Assembly (NCBI GenBank): GCA_016937315.1
Contig: JAFGWD010000039.1
Coordinates: forward strand, 1-5,251
Direction: 5' to 3'
From: Rhodospirillaceae bacterium
Lineage (GTDB): Bacteria > Pseudomonadota > Alphaproteobacteria > Rhodospirillales > Rhodospirillaceae
DNA: 5,251 nucleotides
Shown here: piece after piece, positions 1 to 5,251 of the stretch
Layout: each line of letters opens with the position of its first letter
Position numbering within the stretch: position 1 is the stretch's first letter
Notes under the pieces: model-generated
The model's input: the letters and a program-made list of their open reading frames with translations, nothing else
Told to the model about the DNA's origin: nothing
Database searches by the model: none
Program-made: the position numbers and the translations under genes

Positions 1-8
1 AGGCGTAA
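1..8 (+). other. Possible last codons of an upstream gene
   Basis: A TAA stop at 6-8, preceded by an alanine codon (GCG), could end a plus-strand gene lying mostly outside the window; an intrinsic terminator follows about 33 bases later. In many alphaproteobacteria I recall rplQ (ribosomal protein L17) preceding the DegP-rarA block, so rplQ is the guess. Two codons cannot identify a gene. Another plus-strand frame also reads through this region, so this is only a pointer. Confidence 0.2.
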
Positions 9-41
9 AAGCCAGGGCGATGCCCCGAACAGAGATACGGG

Positions 42-75
42 AAAGGCGGCCTTTGGGTCGCCTTTGTCGTTTTTT
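42..75 (+). terminator. Rho-independent terminator in front of the protease gene
   Basis: AAAGGCG at 42-48 pairs with CGCCTTT at 59-65. The stem extends inward by a G-U pair (49/58), a C-G pair (50/57) and possibly 51/56, leaving a loop of about four bases. After GTCG comes a run of six T (70-75). This is a typical intrinsic terminator and probably ends the transcript of the gene to the left. Its T-run stops only 15-27 bases before the candidate start codons of the protease, so any protease transcript starting upstream must read through it. Confidence 0.75.
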
Positions 76-86
76 GAGATCCAGAC

Positions 87-90
87 AGGA
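87..90 (+). promoter_or_regulatory. Candidate Shine-Dalgarno deciding the protease start
   Basis: AGGA at 87-90 is the only good Shine-Dalgarno-like run here. It overlaps the first ATG (90-92), so it cannot serve that start. It lies 5 bases before a GTG at 96 and 11 bases before the ATG at 102. The in-frame ATG at 90 has only a weak GAG at 76-78. This favours 96 or 102 as the true start, but does not settle it. Confidence 0.4.
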
Positions 91-101
91 TGGTGGTGAC
101 G

Positions 102-1526
102 ATGCTGAACAGATGGCGTGAGACGATCAGCGCAGTGGTTCTTGCAATTGTGTTTGCGGTTCCGGTGGCGGACGCGCAAACCATGGTGCCGTCGAGTCGG
201 GTCGAGATGCAGATGTCCTTTGCGCCCTTGGTCAAGGCGGCGGCACCCGCAGTGGTCAATATCTATACCCGCAAAGTGGTGACGGTGCGCCAGCGGGTGA
301 ATCCGTTTATGGACGATCCCTTTCTGCGCCAGTTTTTCGGCGATCAGTTTGGTTTTGGACAGTCTGTGCCGCGCGAACGGGTGGAGCGTGCCCTGGGGTC
401 TGGTGTCATTGTCGGTGCTTCCGGCGTTATCGTGACCAACAATCATGTGGTTGATGGTGCCGATGAGATCACCGTGGTGCTGGCGGATCGTCGCGAGTTC
501 CCGGCGACTTTGGTTGGCCGTGACCCAAAGACCGATCTGGCGGTCTTAAAAATTGACCCCAAAAGCCAAAAATTGCCGTTTTTGCGTTTTGGCGATGCGG
601 ATTCGTTAGAAGTCGGGGACTTGGTCTTAGCGATTGGTAATCCCTTTGGTCTCAATCAGACGGTGACTTCGGGAATCGTCTCTGCGTTGGCGCGGACCTC
701 GGTTGGGGTTGCCGACTATGGCTTCTTTATCCAGACCGATGCAGCCATCAATCCTGGCAACTCTGGGGGTGCCTTGATTGATATGAAAGGGCGCTTGGTC
801 GGCATCAATTCGGCGATTTACAGCCGTAATGGTGCGGGCAGCATTGGCATCGGGTTTGCCATTCCCAGTCAGATGGTGGAGGTGGTGAGCCGCAGCATCC
901 TGAGCCACGGGCATGCCATTCGGTCTTGGTTCGGTGCCAACGGTGAGACCGTGACCTCGGAGGTAGCCGATAGTTTGGGGCTGGATCATCCCTTTGGCGC
1001 GATTATTGGTGAAGTCTTTCCGGGCGGCCCGGCTGCGCGTGCAGGGTTAAAGAGTGGTGATATTGTGCTGGCCGTGAATGCACGCGAGGTCGCGGATGTT
1101 GCTGCCCTGCGTTACCGTTTGGCGACCATTCCGGTTGGAGGGAAGGCGACCCTTTCCGTATTGCGTCAAGGACAGAGGGAAACCTTAACCGCCGTTTTGA
1201 TTGAGCCGCCGGAAACCCCCTCGCGAGATGTCACGATCATCAGTGGTCGGGTTCCTTTGAGCGGGGGTGAAATTGCGAACCTCAATCCGGCGTTGGCGGA
1301 GGAAAGCGGACTGCCCTTGGGGAAGGGTGGTGTGGTGGTCTTAAAGGTGAAGCGCGGTTCGATTGCTGCACGCTTGGGGTTCCGCTCCGGAGATCGTATT
1401 GTGTCCATCAATCGTCGCGCTGTTGACACCGTCAGCGCGGTAGTGAAGGCGATGAAAAGGACGTCCAATGGCTGGCGGGTGGATATTGACCGCAATGGCG
1501 AACGTCTGTCGGTGAAGGTCGACTGA
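102..1526 (+). CDS. degQ: DegP/DegQ (Do/HtrA) family periplasmic serine endoprotease
   Basis: This is a secreted serine protease and chaperone of the HtrA family, which degrades or refolds damaged envelope proteins. Numbered from the alternative ATG at 90 (478 residues), it has a signal peptide: a charged start, a hydrophobic core at about 15-24, and an Ala-Asp-Ala cleavage site before Gln30. A trypsin-like domain follows with the full catalytic triad: His119 (TNNHVV), Asp149 (TDLAVLK) and Ser225 (GNSGG). Two PDZ domains follow at about 280-373 and 388-478, each with a recognisable GxxSGD(I/R)V-type segment. Length and domain order match DegP/DegQ. The ATG at 102 is chosen because AGGA at 87-90 precedes it; GTG 96 or ATG 90 remain possible. 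It is the first gene of a tight block, 10 bases before rarA. Sequence alone does not separate DegP from DegQ or DegS-like roles, but two PDZ domains and a cleavable signal argue against DegS. Confidence 0.95.
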   Translation: MLNRWRETISAVVLAIVFAVPVADAQTMVPSSRVEMQMSFAPLVKAAAPAVVNIYTRKVVTVRQRVNPFMDDPFLRQFFGDQFGFGQSVPRERVERALGSGVIVGASGVIVTNNHVVDGADEITVVLADRREFPATLVGRDPKTDLAVLKIDPKSQKLPFLRFGDADSLEVGDLVLAIGNPFGLNQTVTSGIVSALARTSVGVADYGFFIQTDAAINPGNSGGALIDMKGRLVGINSAIYSRNGAGSIGIGFAIPSQMVEVVSRSILSHGHAIRSWFGANGETVTSEVADSLGLDHPFGAIIGEVFPGGPAARAGLKSGDIVLAVNAREVADVAALRYRLATIPVGGKATLSVLRQGQRETLTAVLIEPPETPSRDVTIISGRVPLSGGEIANLNPALAEESGLPLGKGGVVVLKVKRGSIAARLGFRSGDRIVSINRRAVDTVSAVVKAMKRTSNGWRVDIDRNGERLSVKVD

Positions 1527-1529
1527 GGA
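1525..1529 (+). promoter_or_regulatory. Shine-Dalgarno of rarA, overlapping the protease stop codon
   Basis: GAGGA at 1525-1529 shares bases with the TGA stop (1524-1526) of the protease gene and lies 7 bases before the rarA ATG at 1537. The spacing is ideal, and the overlap suggests that ribosomes ending on the protease feed initiation of rarA. Confidence 0.75.
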
Positions 1530-1536
1530 CGAAAAT

Positions 1537-2877
1537 ATGACCGAGGGATTGTTTGATCACGGGACGGAATCGGAGGCGCGGGCGGCACCGCATCCGTTGG
1601 CCGACCGTTTGCGGCCACAAACCGTGGACGATATTCTCGGACAAGATCATGTCCTTGGGCCAGAGGGACCGCTGGGGCGGCAGATTGCCCAGGGGCGCGT
1701 GCCCTCGATGATTCTGTGGGGGCCGCCGGGGTGTGGAAAGACCACCTTGGCGCGGGCCTTGGCGGCGCATACCGACTTATCCTTTCGTCCGCTGTCGGCG
1801 GTGTTTTCGGGCGTTGCGGATCTGCGTAAGGTCTTTGAGGCGGCAAAGCTGGAGCGCCAAGCCAAGGGGCGTGGCACGTTGTTATTCGTTGATGAAATTC
1901 ATCGTTTCAACAAAGCGCAGCAGGATGGTTTCCTGCCCTATGTTGAAGATGGCACGGTGGTTCTGGTCGGTGCGACTACAGAGAATCCGTCCTTTGAGCT
2001 GAACGCCGCCTTGATGTCGCGATGTCAGGTGATCGTCTTGAAGCGCTTGGATGATGCGGCGCTGGACGCCTTATTGATGCGTGCGGAGGCCGACCTGGGC
2101 CACAACTTACCGGTGGATGCAGAGGCTCGGGACGCCTTGAAGGCGATGGCCGATGGTGATGGCCGTATGCTGTTGAATATGGTCGAGGCGGTGGTCAGTA
2201 TGGCGGCGGAGGGGGAAGTGTTTTCTCCCGGTGATCTGGCCCGTGTGGTCCAACGCCGTGCTCCGGTCTTCGATAAGTCCGGGGAAGGGCACTACAACCT
2301 GATTTCGGCCTTGCACAAATCCTTGCGGGGCTCCGATACCGATGCCGCGCTGTATTGGTTGGCGCGGATGTTGGATGGGGGGGAAGACCCGGCTTATATT
2401 CTGCGCCGCTTGACACGTTTTGCGGTGGAGGACATCGGTCTCGCCGATCCTGCGGCTTTGACACAGGCCATTGCGACGTGGGAGGCTTTTGATCGTCTGG
2501 GCTCTCCAGAAGGGGATTTGGCGCTTTCCTATTTGGTTATCTATCTGGGCACTGCACCGAAATCAGTAGGAGCCTATAAGGCGCATAAGGCAGCGGCTCA
2601 GGCGGCACGCAAAACCGGGTCTCTGACCCCGCCGATGCATATTCTGAACGCGCCGACGAAGATGATGAAAACGTTGGGCTACGGCTCTGGATACCAGTAT
2701 GACCCGGATACGGCGGATGGCTTCTCTGGGCAGAACTATTTTCCGGACGGTATGCCTCGTGAGACCTTCTATCGTCCGGTCGAACGTGGCTTCGAGCGCG
2801 ATATCGGGAAACGCTTGGCGTATTGGAACCGTCTGCGAGCGGAGAAAAAACTGACGGACGGAGAGGATCCCCAGTGA
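1537..2877 (+). CDS. rarA: Replication-associated recombination protein A (RarA/MgsA), AAA+ ATPase
   Basis: RarA is a cytoplasmic AAA+ ATPase, related to clamp-loader subunits and to eukaryotic Mgs1/WRNIP1, that acts at stalled replication forks. The 446 residues match the usual length (about 440-450). Visible motifs are Walker A GPPGCGKT at 62-69 (Lys68), Walker B LLFVDEIHRF at 115-124 (Asp119, Glu120), a sensor-1 segment GATTENPSF at 145-153, and a probable arginine finger at Arg162 in the MSRC segment. The C-terminal half has the RarA-specific region, including the NAPTKMMKTLGYG segment, a GQNYFPDG segment and a FYRPVERG segment, which separates it from RuvB and DnaX. The ATG at 1537 has a well-placed Shine-Dalgarno. 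The gene is close behind the protease, and its stop overlaps the GTG start of crcB. A run of seven G at 2377-2383 lies inside the frame without disrupting it. The gene appears intact. Confidence 0.96.
   Translation: MTEGLFDHGTESEARAAPHPLADRLRPQTVDDILGQDHVLGPEGPLGRQIAQGRVPSMILWGPPGCGKTTLARALAAHTDLSFRPLSAVFSGVADLRKVFEAAKLERQAKGRGTLLFVDEIHRFNKAQQDGFLPYVEDGTVVLVGATTENPSFELNAALMSRCQVIVLKRLDDAALDALLMRAEADLGHNLPVDAEARDALKAMADGDGRMLLNMVEAVVSMAAEGEVFSPGDLARVVQRRAPVFDKSGEGHYNLISALHKSLRGSDTDAALYWLARMLDGGEDPAYILRRLTRFAVEDIGLADPAALTQAIATWEAFDRLGSPEGDLALSYLVIYLGTAPKSVGAYKAHKAAAQAARKTGSLTPPMHILNAPTKMMKTLGYGSGYQYDPDTADGFSGQNYFPDGMPRETFYRPVERGFERDIGKRLAYWNRLRAEKKLTDGEDPQ
2861..2867 (+). promoter_or_regulatory. 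Shine-Dalgarno of crcB inside the end of rarA
   Basis: GAGAGGA at 2861-2867 lies 6 bases before a GTG at 2874 that overlaps the rarA stop (GTGA). This fixes the crcB start at 2874, because the in-frame ATG at 2823 would put an unrelated hydrophilic stretch from within rarA ahead of the first membrane helix. Confidence 0.75.
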
Positions 2878-3155
2878 CTTGGTTCATGGTTCTGGCGGTG
2901 GCCAGTGGTGGTGCTGTTGGCAGCGTTGCGCGGTGTCTGTCGATGATTTCGGTTGGTCAGGAGTTTCGAGCCTTTGTCGCGATTGGTGTTTTGGGTGGGT
3001 TTACGACCTTTTCGTCGTTTTCTCTGGATGCAGCGGCCTTGATCCAACGCGGTGATTTGGCTACGGCTTTCTTTTATGTCGCGGGCAGTGTGCTGGCCGG
3101 TCTCGCGACGTTGTTTGTGGCGATTTATCTGGTTCGCCAGGTGATCGTGGCTTAA
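2874..3155 (+). CDS. crcB: CrcB/Fluc fluoride-channel protein, short form apparently lacking the second membrane helix
   Basis: CrcB (Fluc) proteins are small inner-membrane fluoride channels that work as antiparallel dimers and protect cells from fluoride. From the GTG at 2874 the product is about 93 residues, whereas the family is usually about 120-130 with four membrane helices. Visible here are helix 1 with a GGAVGSVAR segment (residues 12-20), the hallmark GGFTTFSSFS of broken helix 3 (41-50), and helix 4 (about 63-90). Missing is the segment between the conserved Arg20 and the Arg/Phe lead-in to helix 3, which normally contains helix 2 with its Gly-Thr-Leu...Asn...Gly motif; about 12 residues stand where about 50 are expected. 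The frame is open throughout. Translation is probably coupled to rarA through the GTGA overlap. Family assignment is firm. Channel function is doubtful, since a polar Asn of the known pore lies in the missing helix. It could be a deletion allele, an early pseudogene or an assembly error. Confidence 0.85.
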   Translation: MTWFMVLAVASGGAVGSVARCLSMISVGQEFRAFVAIGVLGGFTTFSSFSLDAAALIQRGDLATAFFYVAGSVLAGLATLFVAIYLVRQVIVA

Positions 3156-3188
3156 TGGCCGGATGGGGCGGTTCCCCGGATGTTTTCT

Positions 3189-3192
3189 AGGA
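3189..3192 (+). promoter_or_regulatory. Shine-Dalgarno deciding the rluC start
   Basis: AGGA at 3189-3192 lies 8 bases before the ATG at 3201. The earlier in-frame ATG at 3180 has only a G-rich run at poor distance, and choosing it would place this AGGA inside the gene. The start at 3201 is therefore preferred; ATG 3207 is a weaker alternative. Confidence 0.6.
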
Positions 3193-3200
3193 TAAAAGCG

Positions 3201-4223
3201 ATGACGATGCAGGACGATAAGCCAGTCTCCGGTGTGCGGATGCTGACCGTGGGCGCCGACGATGACGGCATGCGCCTGGATCGCTGGTTCGCACGGCATG
3301 TACCAGATTGCGGGCGTGGACGCATGGAAAAGCTGTTCCGCACCGGCCAAGTCCGTTTGGACGGAAAACGTGTTAAGGCCGGGGACCGTGTGGTGACGGG
3401 GCAGACCGTGCGGGTGCCACCGTTTCCGTCGCAACCGCGTGAAACCGTGAAGGCACCGCCTCCCGCTGTTTCCGAGTCCCTGATTGCGGATCTTCAGGCG
3501 CGTATTCTGCACAAGGATGCACAGGTTTTGGTTCTCAATAAGCCGTCAGGAATGGCGGTTCAGGGGGGGACGGACACAGCGGTGCATGTGGATGCTTTGT
3601 TGGATGCGTTGCGCTTTGGTGCGGCGGATCGTCCGCGTTTGGTGCATCGCTTGGACAAGGATACGTCGGGGGTTTTGGTGTTGGCACGGACTCGCGCCGC
3701 TGCCGCAGCCTTGACGGCGGCGTTTCGCGAGCGTCGGACGCAAAAACTGTATTGGGGAATTGTCGCGGGCGTGCCGCAGCCGATGGAGGGGCGTATCCGA
3801 GCCCCATTGGCTAAGGTTCACCATGGAGGCGTGGACAAAATCGCAGTGGATGATGATGAGGGGAAGTCGGCGGTTACCGATTTCCGTGTGGTGGATCAGG
3901 TGCGTAAGCGTGCTGCGTGGGTGGCGATGATGCCGCGCACCGGGCGGACTCACCAACTGCGGGCGCATATGGCCCATATAGGCACGCCGATTCTTGGTGA
4001 CGGCAAGTATGGTGGACGCACGGCTTTTCTTCCGGAGGCCGACGGTGTGACCCGTATTAAGACGTTGCATTTGCATGCGCGTGCCATTGTGATTGCACAT
4101 CCGGCGGGTGGAGTCTTGCGGGTGGAGGCTCCGTTGCCGCCACATATGGTGCGAACTTTTGCCGACTTTGGATTTGAGGAAGTCTTGGGGCGGGACGAGC
4201 CAATGTTCGATCTGGACGTCTGA
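3201..4223 (+). CDS. rluC: RluC-type 23S rRNA pseudouridine synthase (RluA family with S4 domain)
   Basis: This cytoplasmic enzyme isomerises selected uridines of large-subunit rRNA to pseudouridine. From the ATG at 3201 it has 340 residues (347 from ATG 3180), within the usual 310-350 range. An S4 RNA-binding domain occupies about residues 24-73 (MRLDRWFARH to the VRVPPF segment). The RluA-type catalytic domain follows, with LNKPSGMAVQGG, then HRLDKDTSG carrying the catalytic Asp152, then PRTGRTHQLRAH at about 245-256, and a C-terminal LHLHA segment. E. coli RluC modifies positions 955, 2504 and 2580. RluD shares the S4-plus-catalytic layout, so RluC is preferred from the alphaproteobacterial gene order and motif style, and the target sites here are unproven. 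It lies 45 bases after crcB, is probably the last gene of the block, and is followed by a terminator. A seven-G run at 3563-3569 is in frame. Confidence 0.9.
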   Translation: MTMQDDKPVSGVRMLTVGADDDGMRLDRWFARHVPDCGRGRMEKLFRTGQVRLDGKRVKAGDRVVTGQTVRVPPFPSQPRETVKAPPPAVSESLIADLQARILHKDAQVLVLNKPSGMAVQGGTDTAVHVDALLDALRFGAADRPRLVHRLDKDTSGVLVLARTRAAAAALTAAFRERRTQKLYWGIVAGVPQPMEGRIRAPLAKVHHGGVDKIAVDDDEGKSAVTDFRVVDQVRKRAAWVAMMPRTGRTHQLRAHMAHIGTPILGDGKYGGRTAFLPEADGVTRIKTLHLHARAIVIAHPAGGVLRVEAPLPPHMVRTFADFGFEEVLGRDEPMFDLDV

Positions 4224-4242
4224 GGCCCTACGCTGTGGAGGC

Positions 4243-4274
4243 AAAAAACCAGCCGTAAAACGGCTGGTTTTTTT
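4243..4274. terminator. Bidirectional rho-independent terminator between convergent genes
   Basis: CCAGCCG at 4249-4255 pairs with CGGCTGG at 4261-4267 around a TAAAA loop. Six A (4243-4248) precede the stem and seven T (4268-4274) follow it. On the plus strand the hairpin plus T-run ends the rluC transcript 20 bases after its stop. On the minus strand the A-run becomes a U-run, so the same hairpin can end the transporter transcript. Confidence 0.9.
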
Positions 4275-4280
4275 GTGTGG

Positions 4281-4304
4281 TCGGCGGCTCTTTTGAGCCG
4301 CCGA
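4281..4304. repeat. Perfect 10-bp inverted repeat (second hairpin in the convergent gap)
   Basis: TCGGCGGCTC at 4281-4290 pairs without mismatch with GAGCCGCCGA at 4295-4304 around a TTTT loop. It lies 9 bases before the transporter stop and 6 bases after the T-run of the neighbouring terminator. Neither strand has a strong T-run directly after it. It is therefore less likely a terminator by itself than a 3'-end stabilising stem-loop of the transporter mRNA or an auxiliary part of the double terminator. Confidence 0.75.
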
Positions 4305-4313
4305 GACAGCGTT

Positions 4314-5251
4314 TTAGAGCTTCACGCCGAAAGCGATTGGCATCATCACGTACATGCAAGCAACCGACAGCACGATACCAATGAGGTTGTAGGTCATGCC
4401 GGACTTGAACATGTCAGGGACACGGATCAAGCCAGAGCCAAACACAATCGCATTAGGCGGCGTCGCCACCGGCAGCGAGAAGGCGAGAGACGCACCCAAG
4501 GCAACCGGGATCGCCATGATCAGCGGCGAAACACCGAGACCTTGAGCGATAGAGATTGCCAACGGCACGAAGGTCGCAGCCACAGCGGTGTTGGAGGTCA
4601 TCTGCGTCAGCAGCATGGAGACCAGCGCCAGAATCGTGATCACGATGATCGAGCTCATGCCCGCCAGACCCTTCATCTGTTCCGCAACGTAGGTGGTCAC
4701 ACCGGCCTTAGCCAAGGCACCGCCGAGCGCAAACCCGCCACCGAACAGCAGAATGGCATCCCACGGAATCCCCTTGGTGAACAAGGAGGTATCCAGGACC
4801 ATACGACCCTTCTTGAAATCCACCGGAATGATGAAACAGAGCAGCAGAGCCGTCATACCGATCGTCGAATCGGTGATGAACTTCTTCAGGGGAACCATCT
4901 TGTCGCCAACCGAGACCGTCGGCAAAAGGCTGACCAACTGCGGACGCAGAATCCAGGCCATCGCCGTACAAACGAACAGGATGGTGGTCAAGGTTTCGCC
5001 CTTGCTCATCGGGCCAAGGTTTTCCAGCTCTTCATCGACGATTTCACCAGCGTGGGACAGGTCCAACGCCTTGATCGGGAAGAACATCGGCAGGGTCCAC
5101 CAGGAAATCGCCAACAAGGCAATACCCGCCGGAGCACCAACCAACATGAAGTTGGCGAACGGAACCGGGGTTCCGGTCATCTGCATCACCTGGCCGGCCA
5201 TCACCGCATTCGGCGGCGTACCGATCAAAGTGGCCATGCCACCCATGGAAG
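4314..5251 (-). CDS. DASS (SLC13) family sodium-coupled anion transporter, 5' part beyond the window
   Basis: This is an inner-membrane transporter of the divalent anion:sodium symporter family, which imports di- or tricarboxylates or sulfate with sodium. About 311 C-terminal residues are present and the frame stays open to the right edge, so the ATG at 5244-5246 is internal; family members have about 450-500 residues. Numbered from that Met, visible features are the GTPPN turn (9-13), several membrane helices (about 33-56, 85-100, 128-144, 162-180, 198-214, 285-305), the PWDAILLFGGGFALGG segment (161-176), the second Ser-Asn-Thr substrate motif at 218-220 (4587-4595), and ATPPN at 261-265. 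The stretch at 4443-4493 fits the PROSITE sodium:sulfate symporter signature as I remember it. The first SNT motif would lie off the window. The gene converges on rluC and shares its terminator. Phe is TTC in 14 of 16 cases, suggesting strong expression or a different origin. The substrate cannot be read from this sequence. Confidence 0.93.
   Translation of the reverse strand, partial: SMGGMATLIGTPPNAVMAGQVMQMTGTPVPFANFMLVGAPAGIALLAISWWTLPMFFPIKALDLSHAGEIVDEELENLGPMSKGETLTTILFVCTAMAWILRPQLVSLLPTVSVGDKMVPLKKFITDSTIGMTALLLCFIIPVDFKKGRMVLDTSLFTKGIPWDAILLFGGGFALGGALAKAGVTTYVAEQMKGLAGMSSIIVITILALVSMLLTQMTSNTAVAATFVPLAISIAQGLGVSPLIMAIPVALGASLAFSLPVATPPNAIVFGSGLIRVPDMFKSGMTYNLIGIVLSVACMYVMMPIAFGVKL

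Noticed and set aside
2..25. Two tiny hairpins (GGC/GCC at 2-13 and GGGC/GCCC at 15-25) before the terminator
   Set aside because: Stems of three and four pairs are expected by chance in GC-rich DNA and match no riboswitch or leader I recognise.
1166..1846. Long minus-strand open frame opposite the protease/rarA junction
   Set aside because: It is antisense to two genes with clear family motifs, is rich in Pro/Arg/Ser as expected for GC-rich antisense frames, has no recognisable motif, and spans the junction.
2823..2873. Extended crcB start at the ATG at 2823
   Set aside because: It would add 17 hydrophilic residues wholly inside rarA. The GTG at 2874 has a well-spaced GAGAGGA and begins directly with helix 1, as in the family.
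3156..3200. Possible separate promoter or hairpin in the crcB-rluC gap
   Set aside because: I see only a GGGG/CCCC pairing of four bases and no convincing -35/-10 pair, so a separate promoter is not supported.
2769..3512. Long minus-strand open frame opposite rarA end, crcB and rluC start
   Set aside because: It runs across three real genes on the other strand, has low-complexity basic/polar composition and no family signature, and is best read as a chance frame.
3546..4244. Minus-strand open frame opposite rluC
   Set aside because: It is complementary to the catalytic domain of rluC. The His/Arg/Gln-rich translation has no known motif.
4093..4296. Short plus-strand open frame across the rluC end and the terminator
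   Set aside because: It is out of frame with rluC and reads through the terminator hairpin, ending inside the second hairpin; no Shine-Dalgarno or motif supports it.

Overview
The window looks like a chromosomal segment of a moderately GC-rich alphaproteobacterium, perhaps Rhodospirillales-like. This is inferred from the gene order and protein style, not from any marker gene. From left to right it holds a four-gene plus-strand block, an intergenic stretch with terminator hairpins, and the 3' part of one convergent minus-strand gene. The block is a periplasmic DegP/DegQ (HtrA) serine protease, the AAA+ replication-recombination factor RarA (MgsA), a small CrcB/Fluc fluoride-channel protein, and an RluC-type 23S rRNA pseudouridine synthase. 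I recall this order as a common alphaproteobacterial arrangement.

Region by region: positions 1-89 probably contain the end of an unseen upstream gene and a clear intrinsic terminator (42-75), only 15-27 bases before the possible protease starts. The protease and rarA are 10 bases apart, with rarA's Shine-Dalgarno lying over the protease stop codon. rarA and crcB overlap as GTGA. rluC follows after a short gap with its own Shine-Dalgarno. Spacing and overlaps suggest one transcript with translational coupling. The products have no obvious shared pathway (envelope protein quality control, replication-fork maintenance, fluoride export, rRNA modification), so this looks like a conserved housekeeping cluster.

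After rluC, positions 4224-4313 hold a bidirectional rho-independent terminator and a second perfect 10-bp hairpin. On the other strand, a DASS/SLC13-family sodium-coupled anion (di/tricarboxylate or sulfate) transporter enters from beyond the right edge and ends at 4314. Its codon use is markedly more C-ending than that of the plus-strand genes.

The most notable observation is that the crcB product is only about 93 residues. It appears to lack, in frame, the whole second transmembrane segment that carries the conserved Gly-Thr-Leu/Asn motif of Fluc channels, while the rest of the gene and its translation signals are intact. I see no mobile element, CRISPR array, tRNA, rRNA, toxin or defence gene, and no convincing new multi-gene system.
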